A stretch of DNA of 64,000 nt. Origin: Dactylosporangium aurantiacum (GTDB lineage Bacteria > Actinomycetota > Actinomycetes > Mycobacteriales > Micromonosporaceae). The notes below the pieces were generated by a model. That model saw only the letters and a program-made list of their open reading frames with translations. It was not told the origin of the DNA and did no database searches. Within the stretch, counting starts at the first letter, position 1; each line of letters opens with the position of its first letter. The position numbers were made by a program, and so were the translations under genes. Location: the NCBI RefSeq assembly GCF_000716715.1, contig NZ_JNYJ01000033.1, positions 1-64,000 of the forward strand. Reading direction: 5' to 3'. Below are positions 24,756-33,058 of the stretch, in pieces.

Positions 24756-26636
24756 ATGGTCTATGTGATCGCGGAGATCGGCAAGAACACCGACGGCGAC
24801 CTCGGCCGGTGCGCGGAGCTGGTACGCGCCGTGCACCGCGCGGGTGCCCAGGCGGTGCGCTTCGCCCACTTCTCGCTCGACGCGAGCGTGCACCCCGACG
24901 CCCTGCGGCCCGGCGCCGAACGCGCCTGGTCCCTGGCGCTGGAGCTGCCGTTCCGCACGGAGCGGCTCTTCGACGCCGACGGCTACCGGGCGGTGCTGGA
25001 CCTGTGCGGCGAGCTCGGCCTCGACCTCATCGGCACGCCCTGGGACCTGCCGTCGCTGGAGGTGTTCCAGGCGGCGGGGGTCACCGACTACGCGGTGAAC
25101 TCCATCAACGCCTACAACCTGCCGGCCGCGCAGCGGATCCTCGCCGCCGCCCGCCGGTCGTACCTGTCCACCGGCGGGCTCGGCGAGCCCCAGGTGAAAC
25201 GCCTCGTCGAGGCGCTGGAGCTGTCCGGGCGCGACGCGGTGCTCATGCACGCGGTGACCGCCTACCCGGCGCCGCTGAGCACGCTCAACCTGCGTGCGCT
25301 GCAGGTGTTGCAGCGGTACCACCCACACGTCGGCTACTCCAGCAACGACCTGGTGCCCACCGCCCCGCTCGCGGCCGTGGCGAACGGCGCGACCGTCATC
25401 GGCAAACACGTCCACCTCCTTGACGGTGCCGGGCCCGCGCATCGCGCCTCGATCACCGTCGGCGAGCTCGCTGAGCTGGTGGCGACGCTGCGCGAGTTCG
25501 AGGCGGCGAGCGGCGAGGAACGCAAGCACGAGTCCCGCGGCGAGATGGCCAACCGGGACGTCCTGGCCAAGGGCCTGGTGCTGGCCCGCGCCGTGCCGAG
25601 TGGGCAGCCGCTGACGGCCGAGGACCTGGCGCTGCAGCTGCCGCCGAAGGGCGTGCTCGCCGAGGAGTGGTTCGACGTGCTCGGCCTGCCCGCCGCCCGT
25701 GACCTGACCGCCGGAGACTATCTGTTCACCGCCGACGTCGGCGGCCAACGCGACGACGACCTCGGCGAGCGCGGTGTCGTGCCCGGTGAGCGCGGGGTCG
25801 TGGTGCGGCTCAAGGACATCGACGAGATGACCGCGGGTCGCGACTTCGACTACGTCGAGGTGCATTACGCGGCCAGCGACATCGGCAAGCCGGACACCTT
25901 CGACGAGTACGACCTCGACGTCGTGGTGCACGTGCCCGAGTACGCCGACGGCGTCCTGCTCGACCTGTGCGCCTACGACGAGGCGTTGCGCCGCTTCTCC
26001 ATCGAGGTGATCGACCGCGTCATGGCGAAGGCCCGCGCGCTGCGGCCGCGCTTCACCCGCGGCGGCGACCTGGTCCGGTTCGTGATCCACCCCGGTGCGC
26101 TCACCCACCCCGACCCGCTGGCCGACCCGAGCCGCCAGTACGAGCTGTTCGCCGACGCGATGCGCCGCATGAACACCGACGGCCTGGAAGTGCTGGTGGA
26201 GAACATGACGCCGTTCGCCTGGTTCCTGGCCGGCGACTGGTCGCCGCGGCAGGGTGTGAGCAACAGCTTCCTCGACCCGCACGCGATGCGGGCGTTCGTC
26301 GAGGAGCACGGCTACCGGATGACGCTGGACCTGTGCCACGCGCAGCTGTACTGCAACCACGCCGGCCTGTCGCTGCGGGAGTACATGGAGGTCGTGCGGC
26401 CCGTCGTCGGGCACATCCACTTCTCCGACGCCACCGGCATCGACGGCGAAGGCATCCGGGTCGGCACCGGCGACATCGACTGGCGCGCCGTCTGCGAGGT
26501 CTTCGGCGGGCACACCGGCGGCTGGACACCGGAGATCTGGAACGGCCACCACGACCACGGGGCCCGCTTCTGTCAGGCGCACCGGGACCTCAACGCGCAG
26601 TTCCGCCTGTACGGTCCGGCGCCGTGCGAGCGGTGA
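24756..26636 (+). CDS. Fusion: NeuB-like synthase, SAF domain and sugar isomerase TIM barrel
   Basis: 626 residues, a fusion of three domains. Residues about 1-250 are a NeuB-type barrel (IAEIGKNTDGDLGRCAELV, then GYSSND and IGKHVHL). Residues about 266-330 are a SAF/antifreeze-like domain (NRDVLAKGLVLARAVPSGQPL). Residues about 345-626 are a xylose-isomerase-like TIM barrel with likely metal ligands in VENMTP, DLCHAQ and HIHFSDA. NeuB enzymes condense PEP with an aldose to make nonulosonic acids. Several usually conserved positions are changed (canonical VKFQ is VRFA, GYSDHT is GYSSND, the Glu of EKHF is Gly), so the substrate or even the reaction may differ. The next gene overlaps its end by 13 bases. 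Confidence 0.8.
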   Translation: MVYVIAEIGKNTDGDLGRCAELVRAVHRAGAQAVRFAHFSLDASVHPDALRPGAERAWSLALELPFRTERLFDADGYRAVLDLCGELGLDLIGTPWDLPSLEVFQAAGVTDYAVNSINAYNLPAAQRILAAARRSYLSTGGLGEPQVKRLVEALELSGRDAVLMHAVTAYPAPLSTLNLRALQVLQRYHPHVGYSSNDLVPTAPLAAVANGATVIGKHVHLLDGAGPAHRASITVGELAELVATLREFEAASGEERKHESRGEMANRDVLAKGLVLARAVPSGQPLTAEDLALQLPPKGVLAEEWFDVLGLPAARDLTAGDYLFTADVGGQRDDDLGERGVVPGERGVVVRLKDIDEMTAGRDFDYVEVHYAASDIGKPDTFDEYDLDVVVHVPEYADGVLLDLCAYDEALRRFSIEVIDRVMAKARALRPRFTRGGDLVRFVIHPGALTHPDPLADPSRQYELFADAMRRMNTDGLEVLVENMTPFAWFLAGDWSPRQGVSNSFLDPHAMRAFVEEHGYRMTLDLCHAQLYCNHAGLSLREYMEVVRPVVGHIHFSDATGIDGEGIRVGTGDIDWRAVCEVFGGHTGGWTPEIWNGHHDHGARFCQAHRDLNAQFRLYGPAPCER

Positions 26637-27925
26637 TCCTGGCCGGCGGCCGCGGCACCCGGCTCGCGGCGCGCTTCGGCGACATCCCGAAACCCCTCGT
26701 CCCCGTCGCCGGCCGGCCGGTGCTGGAGCATCAGCTGGCATCGCTGCGGGCCAGCGGGATCCACGACGTCACGCTCGTCGTCGGCCACCTCGCCGGTCAC
26801 ATCGTCGAGCACTTCGGCCGCGGCGAACGGCACGGCATGCGGATCGACTACCACCTGGAGGACCGGCCGCTGGGCACCGCGGGTGCGCTGGGCTCGCTGC
26901 GCGACGACCTCGGCGGTCCCACCGTCGTGATGTACGGCGACGTCATGCTCGACATGGACTTCACCGCGCTGCTGGACTTCCACGCCGGCCACGGTGGCGC
27001 GGTGACCCTCGTCGCGCATCCGAACGACCACCCGTACGACAGCGACGTGCTCGTCCTGGACAGCCAGGACCGGGTCACGGGGCTGCTGCCGAAGCGGGAG
27101 CCGCGGGCCGGCTGGTACGCCAACCGGGTCAACGCCGGGGTGTTCGTCCTGGAGCCGCGGGCCCTCGCCGGGCTGGTCCCGGGCCGAGCCGCGGACCTGG
27201 AACGCGACGTGGTCAGGCCGGCGATCCCGCACCGGACGGTGTACGCGTACCTCACGGCCGAGTACCTCAAGGACATGGGTACACCCGAACGGCACGCTCA
27301 GGTGAGCGCCGCGGCCGAGGCGGGGCTCATCGCGGCCCGGCACCGGGCGCGGCCGCAGCGGGCGGTGTTCTTCGACCGGGACGGCACCCTCAACGAGTAC
27401 GCCGGGCTGCTGCACGACATCGACGAGCTGCGTCTGGCCGGCGGGGCCGCGGAGGCCGTCGCGGCCGTCAACCACGCGGGTTGGCTCGCCGTCGTCGTGA
27501 CCAACCAGCCGGTCGTCGCGCGAGGACTGTGCACTGCGGTGGAGCTGGCGGCCATCCACGCGAAGCTGGAGACCCTGCTCGGCGAGCGCAACGCGTACGT
27601 CGATGCCATCTACGCCTGTCCGCACCACCCGGACCGCGGGTACCCGGGCGAGGTCACCGAGCTCAAGGTGGCCTGCGCCTGCCGCAAACCCGGGACCGCG
27701 CTCATCGACCGGGCCGCGGCCCGGCACCACATCGACCTGTCCAGTTCCTACCTTGTCGGCGACGGTTCCTGTGACGTGCAGGCCGGACGGGCCGCGGGGA
27801 TGCGCACGGTCCTGCTGGACACCGGCGAGGGCGGCCGCGACGGCCGCTGCCCCGGCGCCGAACCGGACCTGCGCGCATCCACCGTCTCCGACGCGGTGGC
27901 AATGATCCTGAAAGGGGCCGAGTGA
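26624..27925 (+). CDS. Fusion: HddC-like sugar-1-phosphate guanylyltransferase and GmhB phosphatase
   Basis: 433 residues from GTG 26624, overlapping the previous gene. Residues about 1-230 are a nucleotidyltransferase (VILAGGRGTRLAARFGDIPKPLVPV, the GGxGTRL-x-PK signature). Residues about 243-433 are a HAD phosphatase of the GmhB class: FFDRDGTLNEY supplies the nucleophile Asp, TNQ the second motif, and the zinc loop has the pattern CPHH...CACRKP. GmhB removes the 7-phosphate of heptose 1,7-bisphosphate and HddC then loads GMP. One chain would do two successive steps. GTP preference is inferred from HddC similarity and the GHMP kinase partner. Confidence 0.82.
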   Translation: MRAVILAGGRGTRLAARFGDIPKPLVPVAGRPVLEHQLASLRASGIHDVTLVVGHLAGHIVEHFGRGERHGMRIDYHLEDRPLGTAGALGSLRDDLGGPTVVMYGDVMLDMDFTALLDFHAGHGGAVTLVAHPNDHPYDSDVLVLDSQDRVTGLLPKREPRAGWYANRVNAGVFVLEPRALAGLVPGRAADLERDVVRPAIPHRTVYAYLTAEYLKDMGTPERHAQVSAAAEAGLIAARHRARPQRAVFFDRDGTLNEYAGLLHDIDELRLAGGAAEAVAAVNHAGWLAVVVTNQPVVARGLCTAVELAAIHAKLETLLGERNAYVDAIYACPHHPDRGYPGEVTELKVACACRKPGTALIDRAAARHHIDLSSSYLVGDGSCDVQAGRAAGMRTVLLDTGEGGRDGRCPGAEPDLRASTVSDAVAMILKGAE

Positions 27926-28524
27926 TGACCGACTCGCAAACGCTGGACTTCGCTCCCGGCGTCAACGACTACCTCACCGAACTCAAGGACGTCATCGACA
28001 CCGTGGACGTCGAGGAGATCACGCACGTGATGCGGCGGCTGCTGGCGACCTATGAGCGGCGTGGCTCGGTGTACGTGTTCGGCAACGGCGGCAGCGCCTC
28101 GACCGCCTCGCACTTCGTCAACGACTTCAACAAGGGCGTCAGCGAGCACCTCGAGCAGGGCTTCCGGTTCTACTGCCTCAACGACAACGTCGCCACCGTG
28201 ATGGCGGTCGCCAACGACATCAGCTACGAGCAGGTCTTCGCCCTGCAGTTGAAGAACTACCTCGTCGACGGCGACCTGGTGCTGGCGATCTCCGGCAGCG
28301 GCGAGTCGCCGAACGTGGTCGAGGCCGTCCGGTACGCCAGCGACCGCGACATCGAGACGATCGGGCTGGTCGGCTTCGACGGCGGGCAGCTCAAGAAGCT
28401 GGCGGATCACTGCATCCACGTGCCGGTGTACGACATGCAGAAGGTCGAGGACATCCACCTGGTGGTCAACCACGTGATGATGGCGCTGTTCAAGGAGCAC
28501 CTCTCGGCACCGGTTCGGGCGTGA
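27925..28524 (+). CDS. gmhA: GmhA-like sedoheptulose 7-phosphate isomerase (SIS domain)
   Basis: 199 residues from ATG 27925, whose first base is the last base of the previous stop (TGATG). It is a single SIS domain with the signature FGNGGSASTASHFVNDF (residues about 52-68) and the second phosphate-binding stretch LAISGSGESPNVVEAV. This is the family that turns sedoheptulose 7-phosphate into D-glycero-D-manno-heptose 7-phosphate, the first committed step of nucleotide-heptose synthesis. The full length and conserved motifs suggest an active enzyme. Confidence 0.85.
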   Translation: MTDSQTLDFAPGVNDYLTELKDVIDTVDVEEITHVMRRLLATYERRGSVYVFGNGGSASTASHFVNDFNKGVSEHLEQGFRFYCLNDNVATVMAVANDISYEQVFALQLKNYLVDGDLVLAISGSGESPNVVEAVRYASDRDIETIGLVGFDGGQLKKLADHCIHVPVYDMQKVEDIHLVVNHVMMALFKEHLSAPVRA

Positions 28525-28537
28525 AGGGGGTTCGATC

Positions 28538-29518
28538 GTGCGGACGTTGACGCTGACCCGTACACCGTTGCGGGTCAGCCTCTTCGGGGGCGGCACCGAC
28601 CTGCCGGACTACTACCGGCGGCACGGCGGGAAGGTGCTCAGCCTGACCATCGACAAGTTCGTCTACGTGACGGTCCGCGCCCGCTGGGACGGCGCGGTCG
28701 GCCTGAGCTGGACCGGCACCCTCGCCGACGGCGCCGAGCAGGTCAGCGACCCGATCGTGCGGGCGGCGCTGCAGGTCACCGGGATCACCGGCGGCTGCGA
28801 CATCGCCAGCATGTCCGACGTGCCGCCCGGCGGCAGCGGCCTGGGCTCCTCCAGCGCGTTCACCGTCGGGCTGCTGCACGCCCTGCTCACCGCGAGCGGG
28901 CGGGACGCCTCGCCGTCGGTCCTCGCCGAGCTCGCCTGCCGGGTCGAGATCGAGCTGCTCGGCGCCCCGATCGGCAAGCAGGACCAGTACGCCGTCGCGG
29001 TCGGCGGCTGCAACGAGTACGCGTTCCATCCCGACGAGCGGGTGTCGGTCAGCGCGGTGCCGCTGCCCGGCACCGGCCTGGCCGACCTGGCCCGGCACGC
29101 GCTGGTCTTCGCCACCGGCCGCACCCGGCGCACCAACGACGTGCTGTGCGACCAGAAGGCCCGCATCCCGCACACCGCACATCACCTGCACGCCATCAAG
29201 CAGATCGTCGACCCGGGCCGCGACCGCCTCCTCGGCGGCGACATCGCCGGCGTCGGTGCCCTGCTGCACGACGGCTGGCAGCGCAAGAAGCAGCTCTCCG
29301 CCCGCATCAACGACGACCAGCTCGACGACTGGTACGACCGTGCCTTGCGAGCCGGCGCTTACGGCGGCAAACTGCTCGGCGCGGGCGGCGGCGGCTATTT
29401 CCTGTTCCTCGCCCCACCCGGCGCCCACCCCCGCGTGGCCGCCGCCCTGCCGGAGCTGCGCCGCATGCCCGTCAGTTTCGTCCCGACCGGCTCACGTGTC
29501 GTGGCCAGCCTGCCCTGA
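28538..29518 (+). CDS. hddA: HddA-like heptose 7-phosphate kinase (GHMP family)
   Basis: 326 residues from GTG 28538 (GAAGGGGG upstream). It starts with TPLRVSLFGGGTDLPDYY, typical of the HddA group, and carries the GHMP ATP motif PPGGSGLGSSSA near residue 105. The C-terminal GHMP domain ends with GKLLGAGGGGYFLFLAPP. HddA phosphorylates D-glycero-alpha-D-manno-heptose 7-phosphate at C1, in the GDP-heptose branch. This distinguishes the pathway from the ADP-heptose branch, which uses an RfaE/HldE-type kinase that is absent here. A fucokinase-like role is the alternative. Confidence 0.84.
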   Translation: MRTLTLTRTPLRVSLFGGGTDLPDYYRRHGGKVLSLTIDKFVYVTVRARWDGAVGLSWTGTLADGAEQVSDPIVRAALQVTGITGGCDIASMSDVPPGGSGLGSSSAFTVGLLHALLTASGRDASPSVLAELACRVEIELLGAPIGKQDQYAVAVGGCNEYAFHPDERVSVSAVPLPGTGLADLARHALVFATGRTRRTNDVLCDQKARIPHTAHHLHAIKQIVDPGRDRLLGGDIAGVGALLHDGWQRKKQLSARINDDQLDDWYDRALRAGAYGGKLLGAGGGGYFLFLAPPGAHPRVAAALPELRRMPVSFVPTGSRVVASLP

Positions 29519-29532
29519 CCGCCGTCGGTACC

Positions 29533-30207
29533 ATGGACCGGGTGCTCTCAGCCGCGATCTTCGACCTCGACGGCGTCCTCGTCGACAGTGAACCGAACTA
29601 TCTCGCCGCCGAGCGGGAGCTGCTCGCCGGGTACGGCATCGACTTCACCGAAGACATGAAACGTCCCTACATCGGCTGGGGCACCCGGGACATGCTCATC
29701 GACGTGGCCGCCCGGCACGGGATCGACGATCCGGTCGACGCGCTGGTCGCCCGCAAGAACACCACCTACCTGTCACTGACCCGCCGCCACGTCACCGGCT
29801 ACCCCGGCACCCGCGAGATCCTGCTGGCCCTGCGCGCCGACGGCCTGCCCACCGCGCTCGCGTCGGGCTCCTCCCCCGAGGTCATCGACGTCATCCTCAC
29901 CACGCTCGACCTGCACGACGCATTCGACGCGGTCGTCTCCGCCGAGCAGGTCCCCCACGGCAAACCGGCCCCCGACCTCTTCCTCGAGGCCGCCCGCCGC
30001 CTCGCGGTGCCCCCCGCCTCCTGCGTCGTCTTCGAAGACTCCGAAGCCGGCGTACGCGCCGCCCTCGCCGCCGGCATGCGCTGCGTGGCCATCCCCTACC
30101 TGCCCGACCCACCGTTGCCGGAGCCCTTCCACCGCGCACATCTGCTCATCGACGGCGGCATGCCCGCCCTGAACCCGGCAACCGTCCTGGCCTGGCTGCG
30201 CACCTGA
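29533..30207 (+). CDS. HAD-superfamily phosphatase (beta-PGM-like)
   Basis: 224 residues from ATG 29533, 14 bases after the kinase gene. It has all HAD motifs: DLDGVLVDSE (nucleophile Asp), LASGSSPEVI (second motif), K in HGKPAPDLFLEAA and VVFEDSEAGV. The helical cap is of the phosphoglucomutase/phosphatase type. Since the 7-phosphatase is already supplied by the GmhB domain, this enzyme may act on another sugar phosphate, for instance the phosphorylated product of the NeuB-like synthase. That is an inference. Confidence 0.8.
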   Translation: MDRVLSAAIFDLDGVLVDSEPNYLAAERELLAGYGIDFTEDMKRPYIGWGTRDMLIDVAARHGIDDPVDALVARKNTTYLSLTRRHVTGYPGTREILLALRADGLPTALASGSSPEVIDVILTTLDLHDAFDAVVSAEQVPHGKPAPDLFLEAARRLAVPPASCVVFEDSEAGVRAALAAGMRCVAIPYLPDPPLPEPFHRAHLLIDGGMPALNPATVLAWLRT

Positions 30208-30545
30208 CGACCGCCGGGCCCGTACCCCCCGGAACGTCGTCGGTGCGGCCGCGACGCGGCTGAACAGTGCTCCTCCGCAAGGGGCGACCGCGACCGGGCC
30301 GGTACGCCGGCCGGCAGCCGGGCGGAGGTCGGCATCCAGGACGCCTGTAGGGCGGCGACGGACGGCGGTACGCGACGCTCAACAGCTGGATCTGGGACCC
30401 GTCCAGCGGCGTCCCGTCACGCCGCCCACCATGTGGCGTCTCGGCCCCAGCGCCGGCCGGGAATCCGCGCCCGGCAGGTTTGCGGCGCCTGAGCGGGGAA
30501 GTGTGCTGCCGACAGCGGCAGCGAACCTGGAAGAAGGTGACCAGC
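30208..30545. other. Intergenic region without a supported gene
   Basis: This 338-base stretch separates the sugar cluster from the GYD gene. Short reading frames on both strands lack ribosome binding sites and family resemblance. I see no strong hairpin, only G/C-rich stretches. It probably holds the end of the cluster's transcript and the promoter of the GYD gene. Confidence 0.4.
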
Positions 30546-30866
30546 GTGGCGAAGTACATGCTCCGAAGCACCTACACGACCGAAGGCGTCCGAGGGCTCC
30601 TCGACGAAGGGGGCAGCGGCCGCGCCACGGAGACCGAGCACCTGATCGCCCGTCTCGGCGGCCGGCTGGAGTCGCTGTACTTCGGCTTCGGCAGCGCTGA
30701 CACGTACGTCATCGCGGACCTGCCCGACAACATGACGGCCGCCGCGATCCGCCTCGCCGTCACCGCCTCCGGCGCGGTCGAGACCGAGGTCATCGCGCTG
30801 CTCACGCCGGACGAGATCGATCAGGCGACCCGGCAGAAGGTCGGCTTCCGCGCACCCGGCGCCTAG
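30546..30866 (+). CDS. GYD-domain protein
   Basis: 106 residues from GTG 30546, with GAAGAAGG upstream. The chain matches the GYD family of small ferredoxin-like fold proteins: YMLRSTYTTEGVRGLLDEGG at the front, GRLESLYFGFGSADTYVIADLPD in the middle (the G-x-x-D-x-Y-x-x-x-D pattern behind the family name) and a C-terminal strand with LLTPDEIDQATRQK. It probably forms dimers or trimers. The function is unknown. Confidence 0.8.
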   Translation: MAKYMLRSTYTTEGVRGLLDEGGSGRATETEHLIARLGGRLESLYFGFGSADTYVIADLPDNMTAAAIRLAVTASGAVETEVIALLTPDEIDQATRQKVGFRAPGA

Positions 30867-30978
30867 AATCTCGAGCACGACCAGCCCCCTGCGCGGCCGC
30901 GGTGCGGCGGCGCGGGGGGTCATGCCGGAGCGCACCGTCCCGGCACGGGCAACGGCGAGAAAGACCGGAAGAGGTGCC

Positions 30979-31380
30979 ATGTCACAGTCCGAGGCGGGTC
31001 CGCGGTCCCAACCGCTGCGGGAGGTCCCGCGACCGGAAGGACCCGCCATGCGCGCGCTGCCGCTGTCGTCGCTGGCCGACCAGCACCTCGCCACGGCGCG
31101 GGGCGCCTCCAGCGGGCGCAGCGCCCAGACCGTGTACGGCGGCCACGAGCACACCCTGCGCCAGGTGCTGCTCGCCCTGGCCCGCGGGCAGGGCCTCGAC
31201 GAGCACGAGAGCCCCGGCGAGGCCACCCTCCACGTCCTGCGCGGTCGTGTCCGGCTCAGCACGGCCGACGACAGCGTCGAGGCCGACGCGGGCGAGCTCC
31301 TCGTCATCCCCGATGCCCGGCACGCCCTGCACGCGCTGGACGACGCGGTCGTGCTGTTGACGGTCGCCAAATCGCCGTGA
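30979..31380 (+). CDS. Cupin-domain protein
   Basis: 133 residues from ATG 30979, chosen for GGAAGAGG upstream; ATG 31048, also with a good ribosome binding site, is possible. Residues from MRALPLSSLADQHLATARGASSGRS onward match a common actinobacterial cupin protein: a single barrel (HEHTLRQVLLALARGQGLDEHESPGEATLHVLRGRV...PDARHALHALDDAVVLLTVAK). Several His residues are placed as metal ligands. The function is not known; neighbours suggest a general stress group. Confidence 0.78.
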   Translation: MSQSEAGPRSQPLREVPRPEGPAMRALPLSSLADQHLATARGASSGRSAQTVYGGHEHTLRQVLLALARGQGLDEHESPGEATLHVLRGRVRLSTADDSVEADAGELLVIPDARHALHALDDAVVLLTVAKSP

Positions 31381-31459
31381 GCCCGCGGCGTCGCCGTCGC
31401 CGGTCACCTCGGAGGGCTACGATGCGGTCCTTCAGCGACCGGTAGGAGAGGCGACGGAT

Positions 31460-31699
31460 ATGAGCGAATCGGTGGAGACCCGGGGCGATCAGCGTGACGA
31501 GCTGCTGGCCGTCGACACGAACCAGGACGGGGTCGCCGACGTGCTGGCGATCGACACCGACGGCAACGGCAAGGCCGACCTGTTCCAGCTCGACAGCGAC
31601 GGTGACGGCGCCGTGAACGTCACGATGGTGGACCTCGACGAGGACGGCGTCATGGACGTCAAGGTCGACGGCGACGGCGGGCACCCCCTCGCCGGCTGA
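31460..31699 (+). CDS. Small protein of four 13-residue Asp-rich (calcium-binding-like) repeats
   Basis: 79 residues from ATG 31460, with GGAGAGGCG upstream. The middle is four tandem 13-residue units with the pattern D-x-[ND]-x-[DN]-G-x-[AV]-D: DTNQDGVADVLAI, DTDGNGKADLFQL, DSDGDGAVNVTMV, DLDEDGVMDVKVD. Such loops bind calcium in EF-hand, dockerin and thrombospondin type 3 proteins. No signal peptide is present, so it should be cytoplasmic. It is very acidic and may buffer calcium or fold only when calcium is bound. Confidence 0.72.
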   Translation: MSESVETRGDQRDELLAVDTNQDGVADVLAIDTDGNGKADLFQLDSDGDGAVNVTMVDLDEDGVMDVKVDGDGGHPLAG

Positions 31700-31780
31700 C
31701 CGCCCGCCCCGGCTCGCCGCGCTGCCACGCGGGCGGCGAGCCCGGGCACCCACCGCGGGCCACGAGCCCGGGCCACAGGT

Positions 31781-33004
31781 CTAGCCCAGCGAGCGGTCCC
31801 CGGTGCGGGCGAGGGTGGCCAGCGGATCGCTCAGGAGCTCCTCGAAGCCGAGCTCGGCCGCGCCGATGAGGGTGGCGTCGTCGCCGAGGTCGCAGATGCG
31901 CAGGCGGATCCGTTCGCGGGCCACCGGCAGGACGTTCGTGGCGATGCGGCGCTGGACCGTGGCCGCCGCGGCCGGGTACAGGTCCCGCAGCATCCCACCG
32001 AAGATGACCATGGCCGGGTTGAACAGGTTGATGAGGTTCGCCACGCCGATGCCGAGCCAGTCGCCGACCCGGCGGACCGCGTCGCTCGCCCGCGGGTCGC
32101 CTCGCACGGCGTCGTCGACGACCGCCCTGATCGCGTCCCGGCCGAACTCGTCCGCCGGCCGGCCCGCGGTGTCCAGCAGCGCCCGCTCGCCGACCTCGGC
32201 CTCGAAGCACCCGCGTGAGCCGCAGCCGCAGGGCCGCCCGTCGTACGGGTTGATGACCATGTGCCCGACCTCGCAGCCGTAGCCGCCGTCCCCGTCCAGC
32301 AGCGTGCCGCCGACGATGATGCCGCCGCCGACCCCGACGTCGCCGTGCAGGTAGACCAGGTTCCGCAGGCCCCGGCCGGCGCCGCGGCGCTGCTCGGCCT
32401 GCGCCCCGAGGTGGGCCTCGTTGCCGACGATCACCGGCCGGCCGAGGCCGAGGCGGCGGCCGAGCTCGGCGCCGAAGGCCTGGTCGACCCAGCCCAGCTC
32501 CGGACCGAAGCGGACCATGCCGTCGCCCGGCCGGATCATGCCGCAGTACGAGGCGCCGAGGCCGACGCAGGTCGAGCCGGCCGGGGCCGAGCGGTGCAGC
32601 TGGCGGCCGAAGCGGGTCAGCGCCTCCACGACCCGGTCCAGGTCGGCGCCGGCCCGGGGGCGCACGGCCTCGTGCCGCTCGACGATCGTGCCGCCCAGGT
32701 CGACGCGGGCGGCGACCACCCGGTCGACGGCGACGTCGAAGGCCAGCACGTGGGCCCGGCCGGGCTCGGGCCGCACCACGAGCGACGGGCGGCCGCGCCG
32801 GCCGGTGTCCCCCGGGGCCTCTTCGCTGACCAGGCCGGCGGCGCTCAGCTCGGCGGTCGCGGCCAGGATCGTGCTGCGGTTCAGCCCCATCCGCTCGGCC
32901 AGCACCGCCCGCGAGACCGGGCCGTCCAGGTGCAGGTGGCGCAGCAGGGCGCCGAGGTTGTTCGACGGATCACGCAGCACCAAGCCGACCTCCCGCCGAC
33001 GCAC
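31781..33004 (-). CDS. ROK-family transcriptional regulator
   Basis: 407 residues. An N-terminal winged helix (VSRAVLAERMGLNRSTILAATAELSAAGLVSEE, residues about 30-65) precedes a ROK kinase-like domain with VGLGASYCGMI, GVGGGIIVGG and the zinc motif CGCGSRGCFEAEVG. ROK repressors of the NagC/XylR type respond to sugars such as xylose or amino sugars. No transport operon is adjacent. It might control carbohydrate genes in the window, but no operator was matched. Confidence 0.88.
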   Translation of the reverse strand: MRRREVGLVLRDPSNNLGALLRHLHLDGPVSRAVLAERMGLNRSTILAATAELSAAGLVSEEAPGDTGRRGRPSLVVRPEPGRAHVLAFDVAVDRVVAARVDLGGTIVERHEAVRPRAGADLDRVVEALTRFGRQLHRSAPAGSTCVGLGASYCGMIRPGDGMVRFGPELGWVDQAFGAELGRRLGLGRPVIVGNEAHLGAQAEQRRGAGRGLRNLVYLHGDVGVGGGIIVGGTLLDGDGGYGCEVGHMVINPYDGRPCGCGSRGCFEAEVGERALLDTAGRPADEFGRDAIRAVVDDAVRGDPRASDAVRRVGDWLGIGVANLINLFNPAMVIFGGMLRDLYPAAAATVQRRIATNVLPVARERIRLRICDLGDDATLIGAAELGFEELLSDPLATLARTGDRSLG

Positions 33005-33058
33005 CTTACCGCCGTCGGGGTCGTCGCGCGCACCGCCGGGCCCGGCGGCCTGGTGCGT

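Noticed and set aside
23756-30207. ADP-heptose pathway of the septacidin or hygromycin type
   Set aside because: That pathway uses an RfaE/HldE-type kinase and adenylyltransferase. The kinase here is of the GHMP/HddA type and the transferase is HddC-like, which fits GDP activation.
30208-30545. Riboswitch or small gene
   Set aside because: No conserved riboswitch core was recognised and the short frames lack ribosome binding sites.
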